A DNA stretch of 64,000 nt from Paenibacillus macerans (GTDB lineage Bacteria; Bacillota; Bacilli; Paenibacillales; Paenibacillaceae). This document shows positions 1-7,970 of the stretch, piece after piece. The stretch lies in the NCBI RefSeq assembly GCF_023715465.1, contig NZ_JAMBOE010000008.1, positions 124,001-188,000 of the forward strand, given 5' to 3'. Under the pieces are notes generated by a model that made no database searches, was not told the DNA's origin, and worked only from the letters and a program-made list of their open reading frames with translations. The position numbers and the translations under genes are program-made. The first letter of the stretch is position 1. The number at the start of each line of letters is the position of its first letter.

Positions 1-14
1 TTTAGCCTCATCAA

Positions 15-1175
15 TTAGCGAGCCTTACTCAAATCCTCGTAATGGCGCAGCGCGGCTTGAACAATCGGGTGGTCCGCTCCAAGGCCCGTGAACTTCGCAA
101 GGGTGCTCTCCGGCCCGGCCCCCCGCAGATGAGCCTGAAGCTCCTCTACTTCCACGTCGTCCGCCGCGGTGAAGAACAACGCCGCCGCCATCGTCCGCGC
201 CAGGTATTCATACCCGAGCCCGCGCTCATAAGCTTGCGTGGCCGGGGAGACGAGCCGGTCGCCGGGGGACAGCTTGCGGATCGGCGAGCGGCCGACGCGC
301 GACACTTCATCGGTCAGCGCCGGATTGGCAAAGCGCTGAAGCGTCGTGTCTATGTAGGCCTGATGCTCCGCTTCCTTGAAGCCGTGTTTGGCTATAAGCA
401 CCGCTCCCGACTCGGCCAGCACCGAACGGACATGTCCGTCTACTTTTTCATCTTTCATCGCTTCCTGTATGGTTGCGTAACCTTGCAATTGGCCAATATA
501 GGCTGCGGAGCAGTGCCCCGTGTTAACGGTAAACAGCTTGCGTTCGATATACGGCTCCAGCCGGTCCACATAATGCACGCCCTCGACTTTATGGAAGCCT
601 GCGAACATTTGCGATTGATCCACCGCCCATTCGTAAAAAGGCTCCACGACGACCTGAAGCGGATCTTCGTGCTGCTGCAGCGGAACGATCCGGTCCACCG
701 CCGCGTCCGGAAAGGCGACCGTTTGATCCGCCCAGCGGCGCATCTCTTCATCGAGCAGCGCATACACGTGCTCCTTCAACTGGGTGCTTCCGCCGATGGC
801 GTTTTCGCAGGCGATGACGTGAAGCTTCGCCTCAGGATTGCCCTGTTTGCGCAGTTTGAGGCCTTCGGCAATCGTTCCGGCGATATGCTTCAGGATCGAA
901 ACGCCCACCGCCGTCGTCACCAGATCCGATTCCGCGATCACCCGCGCCGCTTGCTCCGGCTCGCTCATGCTGTTCAGGGCGGTGACGCCCGTAACACTCA
1001 GCGTCTCGCGTTGTTCGCTGGCGAGAATGACGGGGTATTCCCCGCGCCGTTTCAATTCGGAAACGACGCGGTCATTTACGTCAACAAAGCAAACCTCGTA
1101 ACCCGAACGGGACAACAGCAGCCCGATAAATCCTCTTCCGATATTGCCTGCGCCAAAATGGACCGCCTTCATCAT
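15..1175 (-). CDS. mtlD: Mannitol-1-phosphate 5-dehydrogenase
   Basis: This cytosolic enzyme oxidises mannitol-1-phosphate, delivered by the mannitol PTS, to fructose-6-phosphate with NAD+. The 386-residue length is typical. A Rossmann dinucleotide motif GAGNIGRGFIG lies at residues 8-18. The polyol dehydrogenase active-site region KLFTVNTGHC follows at about 213-222, with Lys213 and His221 as the expected catalytic pair. It is the last gene of the minus-strand order mtlA-mtlR-mtlF-mtlD and its start codon shares one base with the mtlF stop, so it is probably translationally coupled. The stop codon is only 14 bases from the left edge, so any terminator is outside the window. Identification is secure. 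Confidence 0.97.
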   Translation of the reverse strand: MMKAVHFGAGNIGRGFIGLLLSRSGYEVCFVDVNDRVVSELKRRGEYPVILASEQRETLSVTGVTALNSMSEPEQAARVIAESDLVTTAVGVSILKHIAGTIAEGLKLRKQGNPEAKLHVIACENAIGGSTQLKEHVYALLDEEMRRWADQTVAFPDAAVDRIVPLQQHEDPLQVVVEPFYEWAVDQSQMFAGFHKVEGVHYVDRLEPYIERKLFTVNTGHCSAAYIGQLQGYATIQEAMKDEKVDGHVRSVLAESGAVLIAKHGFKEAEHQAYIDTTLQRFANPALTDEVSRVGRSPIRKLSPGDRLVSPATQAYERGLGYEYLARTMAAALFFTAADDVEVEELQAHLRGAGPESTLAKFTGLGADHPIVQAALRHYEDLSKAR

Positions 1176-1606
1176 TACATGCCCCCTTCGAGGATATCGG
1201 CAATTTCTTCTTCGGTTGCGGCGTTCATAATGCGTTCCAAGTTCGATTCTTCGGTAAAGATCATGGCCACGTTGGTCAGCACCTCCATATGGTCGCCGCC
1301 GGCCGCGGCGATGCCGATCACGATAAACGCCGGCTCATCGCCGCCGAAATCGACGCCTTCCGGAAAACGGACGACCGACAGCCCTGTGGAGAAAATCAGG
1401 TTTTTCGCTTCCTTGGTTCCGTGCGGGATGGCCAAGCCGCCGCCCATGTAAGTAGAAACGATCTCTTCACGCTCCAGCATTTTATCGACGTATTCCGGCG
1501 CGACATGGCCGGCGGCGACCAGCAGCTTGCCGGCCATGCGGATGGCTTCGTATTTGTCTTTGGCCTTACCGTTCAGGATAATTTTTTCTTTAGACAGCAT
1601 TCTCAT
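1175..1606 (-). CDS. mtlF: PTS mannitol-specific EIIA component
   Basis: This small soluble PTS protein passes phosphate from HPr to the EIIB domain of MtlA. At 143 residues it has the normal length of a free-standing mannitol/fructose-type EIIA. The phospho-acceptor histidine is His62 in the motif GGGLAIPHGT. A free EIIA fits the partner MtlA here, which carries only EIIC and EIIB. It lies 43 bases downstream of mtlR and overlaps mtlD by one base. The initiator used here (MRML) has an alternative three codons later at MLSKEK. Confidence 0.96.
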   Translation of the reverse strand: MRMLSKEKIILNGKAKDKYEAIRMAGKLLVAAGHVAPEYVDKMLEREEIVSTYMGGGLAIPHGTKEAKNLIFSTGLSVVRFPEGVDFGGDEPAFIVIGIAAAGGDHMEVLTNVAMIFTEESNLERIMNAATEEEIADILEGGM

Positions 1607-1649
1607 TTTTATTTTCTCTCCTTTTCCACTAATATCCTACCAATTCCTA

Positions 1650-3782
1650 TCAATAGTTCTCAACATACTGCAGCAGTTCCGCCGCCAAAAAATCGCGGAT
1701 ATCCGCGCGCTCCCCGGTTTCGAGCAGCTCGATCAGCTCCGGCTTGAGCAGCAGGGCGCTGATTTCGCTAAGCACCTCCAGGGTTTCCCTAGGCAGCTCC
1801 CGCGGGGCCAGCATAAACAGGATGGCGCTTATTCGGGTATCCCCGTCCAGCACCACGGGCTCCGCCATCCGGAACAAGGCCAGCGAACGATAGTTCACAA
1901 ACCGTGTACGGGTATGGAATAACGCGAGCGAGGTGCCGGGAATGACTTGACTGGCCATTTTTTCGCGTTCCAGCAGGCGGTCGGCGACGGCGTCAACATC
2001 GGACATCGCGCTGATGTTTTCCGGCAGCTCCCGGAATGCTCCGGTTCCGGGAGAGACGGCGGCGCTCTCCGGAAAAGTAGCGTTTATCTCTTTGAGTGCC
2101 GCCATAACCGTCTCGCGTAGGGAATAACCCGCGTTATCCATTTCTCCCACCACGAACTGATCCAGCAAAAGGATGATTTCATCCAGCATGGAGCTTAGGC
2201 TGCGCAGCCGGTCGTACGCCCTCGTTTTGGCCGGATCTTTGTGCGGAGCATTTTTCCTCGTTTTGAGCGTCGTATTTTGCACAAAGTGGAGCAGCCGGTC
2301 GCTGTCCTCGTCCGTCAGCAAAGGACTGAGCCTAACGTACCGATCGGACGGAAGCGGCAGATCAATCGTGGAGATGATCAAATCGTAATCTTCCTCCGGC
2401 AGGCGTTTGGCTTCATACCAGGACACGTTCCCCATCACTTCGATCTGCGGCATTTCCTTGGCCAGCCGCGTAGCCAGCAGCTTGGAAGAGCTGAGCCCGC
2501 TGGAGCAGACAAGAATGGCCCGGACGTTTCGGCCCAGCTGATTCAGGCGTTCTACCGACGCGCCGAAGTGCATGACCAGAAAACCGATTTCTTCGTCAGG
2601 CACCTCCAAGCTCGCGCCGCTTTCGTTCATCGCTTCCCGCACGATGTAGAACAAATCCTCGTAATCTTTGCGGATTGCACCGAGCAGCGGGTTGCGGATT
2701 CTTGCCCCTTCGCGGATCCGTTTGAACGCCGGGCCCATATGCTCGAGCAAGCCGCTGCGGAGCAGACGGTCCTCCTGAAACGGGATGCCGGTCCGCTTCA
2801 CGACGTTGTCCGTCAGCCGGGACACGATGTCCACCAGCTCCATGTCGGCCTGGACCAGTTCCGGCGAAGCATCCTTGGCCTGATGGAACAGGCGGCACAT
2901 ATATCGGGCCTCTTCCGGCGGAAACCGCAGCTCCAGCTTCTCGCCCAGCAGTGCGGCAAAACGTTCCGTTTCTCCTTCCCCTGCCCGTTCATCGCTTCCT
3001 CCCAGGGACGACATTCCCTGATCTGCACCGGACACATACCGCCCCGCCCTAATGCGGTTTACGGTTACGGCCAGGTTGATCAACAGCTGTGTGTAGGCCT
3101 TTTCCGACAAATGCTCGGTCCAGTCCCAGTTCATTTGCCACAGCGTATTTTCCACGGTCATCAGATGCTGCGAACCCGCCGCGTCCAGCAAGTGGACAAT
3201 GGCCGCCGACCACCTTCGTTCGGATGAACCGCCGATCAGATCGGAGTAGTCCAAATGATCGGAAGCCAATTGGCAAATGGCTGTCCTTTTGCCGATCTCC
3301 TCTCCGACGATTTCCACCCCATACCCTCTCCGGCGAACCAATTCCAGCCCAAAACGGCGAATCCACGGGCCGATTTCATCAAGATCGCTGCTTACGGTAG
3401 CCGCTGTCACTTTCAGTCCATGAGCCAGCGTAAACAGCTTGCATGGCTCAAGTTCATCCAGCAGACGGCAGATCAGCATAATTTTCCGCTCCTCGCTGGA
3501 ATAATCGCCGGGGCTGCCCTCGAGCAGCAGCCGGCGCGCTTCCTTCAGGCGTTCCTGTTCGTCTTCGCCCGGGGTATCGCTCCAAACGGAAATGCCCGTG
3601 CCGGATTTGCGGTACAGCATCAGGCCGAAATAGGCGAGGCTTTTCTCGATTTCGTCCATTTCCCGGTGCACCGTCCTGACGCTTACCCCGATATCGGCGG
3701 CGATCTCGGCGGCGGTCATGCCCGTTTTCCGCCCGAGCAGGAGCAAAAAGATCTGCTTTTGCCGGGCGGTCATTTTCCTCAC
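1650..3782 (-). CDS. mtlR: PRD-containing transcriptional activator of the mannitol operon
   Basis: MtlR activates mtl transcription, and in the family its activity is set by PTS phosphorylation. The protein has an N-terminal HTH/Mga-like region (first ~120 residues), two PTS regulation domains (about 180-400), a Gat-type EIIB-like domain with a cysteine in LVCSSGLSSSK near residue 420, and a C-terminal EIIA-like domain with a histidine in ALFHTRTRF near residue 620. I chose the GTG at 3782 (about 710 aa) because AGGGGGGAG sits 5 bases upstream. The open frame continues 12 codons further up without a ribosome site. It lies between mtlA and mtlF, the order known from Geobacillus stearothermophilus. 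A terminator-like hairpin separates it from mtlA, so expression may be stepped down. Confidence 0.95.
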   Translation of the reverse strand: MRKMTARQKQIFLLLLGRKTGMTAAEIAADIGVSVRTVHREMDEIEKSLAYFGLMLYRKSGTGISVWSDTPGEDEQERLKEARRLLLEGSPGDYSSEERKIMLICRLLDELEPCKLFTLAHGLKVTAATVSSDLDEIGPWIRRFGLELVRRRGYGVEIVGEEIGKRTAICQLASDHLDYSDLIGGSSERRWSAAIVHLLDAAGSQHLMTVENTLWQMNWDWTEHLSEKAYTQLLINLAVTVNRIRAGRYVSGADQGMSSLGGSDERAGEGETERFAALLGEKLELRFPPEEARYMCRLFHQAKDASPELVQADMELVDIVSRLTDNVVKRTGIPFQEDRLLRSGLLEHMGPAFKRIREGARIRNPLLGAIRKDYEDLFYIVREAMNESGASLEVPDEEIGFLVMHFGASVERLNQLGRNVRAILVCSSGLSSSKLLATRLAKEMPQIEVMGNVSWYEAKRLPEEDYDLIISTIDLPLPSDRYVRLSPLLTDEDSDRLLHFVQNTTLKTRKNAPHKDPAKTRAYDRLRSLSSMLDEIILLLDQFVVGEMDNAGYSLRETVMAALKEINATFPESAAVSPGTGAFRELPENISAMSDVDAVADRLLEREKMASQVIPGTSLALFHTRTRFVNYRSLALFRMAEPVVLDGDTRISAILFMLAPRELPRETLEVLSEISALLLKPELIELLETGERADIRDFLAAELLQYVENY

Positions 3783-3811
3783 TAGAACTCCCCCCTCAGA
3801 AAAACAGACAC

Positions 3812-3843
3812 AAAACACCGGCGGATCGAACCGCCAGTGTTTT
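3812..3843. terminator. Hairpin between mtlA and mtlR
   Basis: Two 13-base arms (3812-3824 and 3831-3843) pair with one G-U-compatible mismatch around a 6-base loop. On the minus strand the stem is followed by a T-rich tract. It lies directly after the mtlA stop codon, so it probably terminates part of the mtlA transcripts before mtlR, a common way of giving the transporter higher expression than its regulator. This role is inferred from structure only. Confidence 0.7.
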
Positions 3844-3866
3844 GCCCTAGCATCGTCCCCGCGAGC

Positions 3867-5303
3867 TTAGTCTTTCAACCGTTCAACCAGCTCGTCGTAT
3901 TTCGGACTCTTCAGGAAATTGTCGATGGAGATATGCTCCGCGTTCGGCCGGTTCGCCTTTGCGCGCTCCGTGAGCGTTTTTTGCGTAATGACGATATCCG
4001 CATCTTCCGGAATCTCGCTGACCGCCGAATTGACGACCGTCACCTTCACGCCGGCATCCTGCATTTTTTTGCGCAGCACCGAAGCGCCCATGGCGCTTGA
4101 GCCCATGCCGGCGTCGCAGGCGAATACGATTTTGTCGACCGTATCCTTGCGAACGCTTGATACCGCTTCAGCCGCCGCTTGCGTATTCATGCCGGCGGAT
4201 TTCATCTCTTTCATTTTTGCCGAAGCTTCTTCCAAATCCAGTTCTTCATCGTTTTGCTTACCCGTTTTAAGCAGCAAAGACGCAACCAGGAAGGAGACAA
4301 CCGCGGCTACGATGACACCGCTGAACATCGGCAGGAATCCGCCTTTCGGCGTCATCATAATGTAAGTGAGAATACTGCCTGGAGAAGGCGCCCCGGAAAG
4401 AGCGGCACCGGTCAACTGGAACGTAAACGTACCGGCTACGCCGCCGGCAATCGCGGCAAGAATCAGCACCGGCTTCATCAGGATGTACGGGAAGTAAATC
4501 TCATGAATCCCGCCGAAGAAGTGGATGACGACCGCACCCGGAGCGGATTGCTTCGCCGAACCGCGTCCGACCAGCCAGTAGGCCAGCAGGATACCAAGGC
4601 CGGGGCCGGGGTTCGATTCCAGCATGAACAACATGGATTTACCTACCCGCGCGACTTCTTCAGCCGCGAGCGGGGTAATAACGCCGTGGTTGATGGCATT
4701 GTTCAGGAATAACACCTTGCCGGGTTCGATAATGATATTGACCAGCGGCAGCAATTTGGCATCCACCAGGAAGTTCACGCCGGAAGACAACACCTTGCTG
4801 ATCGCTTGAACGAACGGGCCTACGCCGGAGTAAGCTCCCAACGCCATCGCGCCGCCAAAAATGCCGATCGAGAAGTTGTTGACCAGCATTTCGAAACCGG
4901 AACCGATTTTGCCTTCAATCGCTTTATCGAACTGTTTGATCAACCAAGCCGACAAAGGACCTACGATCATCGCGCCAAGGAACATCGGAATGTCGCTGCC
5001 GACGATAACCCCCATCGTCACGATGGCGCCGGTGACGGCCCCGCGTTTGCCGTGGATCATTTGCCCGCCGGTGTAGCCGATCAGCAGCGGCAGCAAATAT
5101 TTGATCATCGGGTCGACCAGTTTGGCCAAATATTCGTTTGGAATCCAACCGGTCGGAATAAACAAGGCGGTAATCAAGCCCCAGGCGATAAAAGCGCCGA
5201 TGTTCGGCATGACCATGCCGCTAAGCGCACGGCCGAACTGCTGCACCTTCACCCGGGCTCCGCCGGTTCCCTTTGGTTGTGTTTTGGTTTGTGCTATAGC
5301 CAT
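3867..5303 (-). CDS. mtlA: PTS mannitol-specific EIICB permease
   Basis: This membrane protein imports and phosphorylates mannitol. Its 478 residues contain an N-terminal EIIC domain with multiple hydrophobic segments (about 25-340), including the conserved GGIHEIYFPY loop near residue 270. A charged linker leads to an EIIB domain whose phosphocysteine is Cys396 in FACDAGMGSSAMG. There is no EIIA domain, matching the separate mtlF gene. The start has AGGAGG-type sequence a few bases upstream (aacctcctt on the plus strand at 5310-5319). It is the first gene of the operon and has a cre-like site about 80 bases upstream. Confidence 0.97.
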   Translation of the reverse strand: MAIAQTKTQPKGTGGARVKVQQFGRALSGMVMPNIGAFIAWGLITALFIPTGWIPNEYLAKLVDPMIKYLLPLLIGYTGGQMIHGKRGAVTGAIVTMGVIVGSDIPMFLGAMIVGPLSAWLIKQFDKAIEGKIGSGFEMLVNNFSIGIFGGAMALGAYSGVGPFVQAISKVLSSGVNFLVDAKLLPLVNIIIEPGKVLFLNNAINHGVITPLAAEEVARVGKSMLFMLESNPGPGLGILLAYWLVGRGSAKQSAPGAVVIHFFGGIHEIYFPYILMKPVLILAAIAGGVAGTFTFQLTGAALSGAPSPGSILTYIMMTPKGGFLPMFSGVIVAAVVSFLVASLLLKTGKQNDEELDLEEASAKMKEMKSAGMNTQAAAEAVSSVRKDTVDKIVFACDAGMGSSAMGASVLRKKMQDAGVKVTVVNSAVSEIPEDADIVITQKTLTERAKANRPNAEHISIDNFLKSPKYDELVERLKD

Positions 5304-5380
5304 AAAGAGAAACCTCCTTCAAAAATTGTGCGGACCACCACAAACTTTATCATTTACCGTGTTCCTAATCTCATCCTAAT

Positions 5381-5394
5381 TCAAAGCGCTTTCT
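5381..5394 (-). promoter_or_regulatory. cre-like catabolite repression site upstream of mtlA
   Basis: Read on the minus strand, AGAAAGCGCTTTGA matches the CcpA cre consensus TGWAAGCGYTWWCW at 12 of 14 positions. It lies 78 bases upstream of the mtlA start, consistent with glucose repression of the mannitol operon. In the leader there is also a weak dyad TTGTG-N8-CACAA at 5326-5343 that could concern MtlR, but I cannot assign it. Confidence 0.5.
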
Positions 5395-5536
5395 TTCTCA
5401 ATGAAATCAAAACACGGTTTCGTCATGATCATTGTTGACAATTTTTTAGGAGCAGAAAAAAAGCCGTCCGCTCTATTCCGATATAATAGATGGACAGCTT
5501 TCAGCATTTCCGCAGGCGGAAGCGAATATATATCTT

Positions 5537-5749
5537 TTAAGAAGAAGCTTGGATCTGCGGGAATTCCTGCACGATTTCCTCGCCGAAAAACAAGTCATCC
5601 AGGGAGCTAAGCGTCCCGTCCTCCTCCACTTGATAAACCGACATCTTATCGCCGTTTACCGTCAGTTCGATAAAGCATCCCCAGCAGTAAAACTGATGGG
5701 AACCGATTTTGCCGATATCCTTGGAATTGCAATTTGGACATTTCATCAT
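5537..5749 (-). CDS. Small zinc-ribbon protein, function unknown
   Basis: A 70-residue protein starting MMKCPNCNSKDIG with a treble-clef or zinc-ribbon pattern CPNC...CWGC (cysteines near residues 4, 7, 21 and 24). The rest is acidic, ending in a hydrophilic tail. The frame is open further upstream to 5803, which would overlap the PRC-barrel gene, but the ATG at 5749 follows GGTAGGTGG about ten bases upstream and leaves a clean 28-base gap. It is probably co-transcribed with the PRC-barrel protein and the desulfurase upstream. No function can be assigned; nucleic-acid or protein binding is possible. Confidence 0.7.
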   Translation of the reverse strand: MMKCPNCNSKDIGKIGSHQFYCWGCFIELTVNGDKMSVYQVEEDGTLSSLDDLFFGEEIVQEFPQIQASS

Positions 5750-5777
5750 TGACCGACCACCTACCGTTCGTAAAAAT

Positions 5778-6281
5778 TCATGGCTTTTCAAGCAACTGCT
5801 CACTGCTTCGGGGCACCATGATCACATTTTCCCCTCGGGTCATTTCCGGGACAAAGGGGAGCATTTTCCGCCCTTCCATCAGATCGGTGAAAAACCCGTC
5901 GCTTATTTCAATTCCAGTAATTGTGTTTCCCAATTCGTGTTCAAAATAAACATCCGTGACGTATCCGATCCGAATCCCGTCCTCCGTAAGTACGGACAGA
6001 TCCTTCAATTTGCCGGGTCCGGACAAAAACGTATTTTGTATATGCTCGGCTTCCCATTTGCAGACAGCCTGTTGATTGCGTATCATCACAGCATCTTCGC
6101 CATAAGCGGCGATATCGTCCCAGAGCACCACCTTAACGCTGGAATGAAACAGAGATCTGTTCTCCAGTTGAATGCCCGTGATCGACCAATCGCCCCCCAG
6201 CAAAACATCAAGGACTTTCCCGACCCGCTTGCCTTGTTCTACATCAAAGACAGCCAGGCCGATCATCTCCTGCATTCTCAT
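5778..6281 (-). CDS. PRC-barrel domain protein
   Basis: A 167-residue soluble protein with two PRC-barrel-like repeats: residues about 3-80 (IGLAVFDVEQGKRVGKVLDV...) and about 90-160 (LTEDGIRIGYVTDVYFEHE). Each has the typical 'G..VGKV.DV' turn. PRC-barrels occur in photosynthetic reaction centre H subunits, RimM and YlmC/YmxH-type proteins and usually mediate RNA or protein contacts. It lies 83 bases downstream of the cysteine desulfurase on the same strand. The link with thiolation enzymes is contextual. No membrane segment is visible. Confidence 0.8.
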   Translation of the reverse strand: MRMQEMIGLAVFDVEQGKRVGKVLDVLLGGDWSITGIQLENRSLFHSSVKVVLWDDIAAYGEDAVMIRNQQAVCKWEAEHIQNTFLSGPGKLKDLSVLTEDGIRIGYVTDVYFEHELGNTITGIEISDGFFTDLMEGRKMLPFVPEMTRGENVIMVPRSSEQLLEKP

Positions 6282-6364
6282 GAATCGACGACACTCCCTG
6301 TTGGCATTTCCCTTGATTGCTTAGCCGAATTCAACCTCCCTTCGCAAAAGCTGGACAACCCCTG

Positions 6365-7528
6365 TTACGAGTGCCCATAATTTCTTTTACGAAGACGTTC
6401 CAAAATGGTTGCAATTTTTTCTGCGGTTTGCACAACTTCTTCTTTAGTATTACCCCATCCGAAGCTAAAACGAATCGCCGAACGCAAAAATGCCTCAGAT
6501 ACATGCATCGCCTCAAGCACATGCGACGGTTCCAGCGACCCCGAGGTGCAGGCCGATCCGCTTGAAGCGGCGATCCCTTCCATATCCAGGTTCATCAGCA
6601 TCGTCTCCGAATCACATTCGGGGAAGCTGATATTGACGATATGCGACAAATGCTCCGTAGGATGGCCGTTGACATGGAATCGTTCGCGCGTAATGCGCTC
6701 CTCCAGCGCGTTTAGCAATTCCCGGCGCAGCTCGGCCTCATGGGCGGTCCGCTCCTCCCGCTGCGACGCTACCAGTTCCACCGCCTTGGCGAAGCCGGCG
6801 ATTCCCGCCATGTTTTCCGTGCCCGCGCGGCGTTTTCTTTCCTGAAGTCCGCCGTGCAGAATCGGCTCGATTACCAGGTCCTTCCGCACATACAAAGCCC
6901 CGACTCCTTGCGGGCCATTGATTTTGTGGGAGGAGAAACTCATCAGATCGACCGGAAGCCCGCTTACGGAAAGCGGAATCGAACCAAGTGCTTGCACAGC
7001 ATCGACATGAAACACGATATCTTGCTCCCTGGCGACTTGTCCGATCTCCTCAATCGGCTGAATCGTCCCAACCTCGTTATTGCCGTACATCACGCTGATC
7101 AGGATCGTATCCGGCCGAATCGCCCCCCGCACCTGCTCCGGATGCACCTGGCCGTACCGGTCGGCCGGCAGATACGTTACCTCGAAGCCGTCCTTCTCCA
7201 AACGCTCGCAGGCATGCAGAACGGCGTGATGCTCGATGGCCGTCGTAATGATGTGGCGCCCCTTATCTTTAAGTGCAGCCGCCGTGCCGAACAGCGCCAG
7301 ATTGTCGCTTTCCGTGCCGCCGCTCGTAAACACCAGCTCATCCGGACGGCAGCCGATGCGCGAGGAGATCGCATCCCGCGCCCCGTTGACGAGCCGCTTG
7401 GCGGCGCGGCCGTAAAAATGCACGCTTGAGGCGTTGCCGAACTGCTCCCGCATCACGTTCAGCATCGTTTCCGCAACCAGCGGATGGACCGGAGTGGATG
7501 CGGCATGGTCCAGGTATATGTGAGTCAT
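6365..7528 (-). CDS. Cysteine desulfurase (IscS/NifS/YrvO-like)
   Basis: A PLP-dependent enzyme that removes sulfur from cysteine as a protein persulfide, probably feeding tRNA thiolation by MnmA. At 387 residues it begins MTHIYLDHAASTPVHP, a class V aminotransferase hallmark. It has the PLP-binding lysine in SFSSHKINGPQG (about residue 200) and the mobile catalytic cysteine in SGSACTSGSLEPSHVL (about 320). In B. subtilis the equivalent yrvO lies between cymR and mnmA. Here it is on the same strand as cymR but separated from it by the 10-kb sugar island. It is probably co-transcribed with the PRC-barrel gene. Confidence 0.93.
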   Translation of the reverse strand: MTHIYLDHAASTPVHPLVAETMLNVMREQFGNASSVHFYGRAAKRLVNGARDAISSRIGCRPDELVFTSGGTESDNLALFGTAAALKDKGRHIITTAIEHHAVLHACERLEKDGFEVTYLPADRYGQVHPEQVRGAIRPDTILISVMYGNNEVGTIQPIEEIGQVAREQDIVFHVDAVQALGSIPLSVSGLPVDLMSFSSHKINGPQGVGALYVRKDLVIEPILHGGLQERKRRAGTENMAGIAGFAKAVELVASQREERTAHEAELRRELLNALEERITRERFHVNGHPTEHLSHIVNISFPECDSETMLMNLDMEGIAASSGSACTSGSLEPSHVLEAMHVSEAFLRSAIRFSFGWGNTKEEVVQTAEKIATILERLRKRNYGHS

Positions 7529-7592
7529 TTTCCTTAGCCACCTTAAACGAAGGGAATATGTGTGCTAATACCGGGTCATGTTCCCGACTTTT

Positions 7593-7818
7593 TTAAGAGG
7601 TAGTTCAAAAAGTCCGCTTTTGATCACGAAGTGAATCAAGAAGCAAACTCGACATCGAATCTTGAATTCAGCCGGGCCTTCCGTTGCTCACGTACCCAAA
7701 ACGTACGCTCCGCTCCTTTCGTCCCTAGCTTCATCCGACCTAAAGCGTTTTGAAAAAACGCACTTCGGAAGCATGCGCTTCGGTGCTGAAAACCGGCCTT
7801 TTTGAACACACACTTTAA
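7593..7818. repeat. MITE-like dispersed repeat, copy 1
   Basis: A 226-bp non-coding element with near-perfect terminal inverted repeats: GTTCAAAAAGTCCG at the left and CGGCCTTTTTGAAC at the right (one mismatch). Both ends carry TTAA. The interior includes the palindromic segment ACGTACCCAAAACGTACG. It matches the element at 48716-48979 along its whole length, but lacks a 36-40 base hairpin-forming insert present there. It lies between the divergent desulfurase and AraC-type regulator genes. There is no transposase in the window. Confidence 0.8.
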
Positions 7819-7920
7819 GCAGTCTTATTCTATATGATTTTCCGAAAAAAAACTACTCATGCTTGAAATGCGACAATTTTCTTTCTTTTCTTCCTTTAAC
7901 CGCAAATTTATAGCATAATA

Positions 7921-7936
7921 ATTATAACGTTATAAT
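7921..7936 (+). promoter_or_regulatory. 16-bp perfect palindrome overlapping a -10 element
   Basis: ATTATAACGTTATAAT is a perfect 16-bp palindrome located 35 bases upstream of the GTG of the AraC-type regulator. Its right half contains TATAAT, so the palindrome could serve both as -10 box and as an operator, possibly for autoregulation. No convincing -35 box was found. Because AT-rich palindromes arise easily, the assignment is tentative. Confidence 0.4.
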
Positions 7937-7970
7937 GATAATAAATGAGCGATAAGGGGGGAGGTTATTC

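Noticed and set aside
42..1451. Open frame of 469 codons on the plus strand opposite mtlD and mtlF
   Set aside because: It is the shadow of two clear genes on the other strand, in GC-rich DNA. It has no ribosome site and an Arg/His-rich composition typical of antisense frames. Similar long shadows at 10193-11041 (minus), 21687-23051 (plus), 29609-31384 (plus) and 50608-51987 (plus) were rejected for the same reason.
5326..5343. TTGTG-N8-CACAA dyad before mtlA as an MtlR operator
   Set aside because: It lies in the transcribed leader only 23 bases before mtlA and differs from the operators I know for Bacillales MtlR, so I did not list it as a site.
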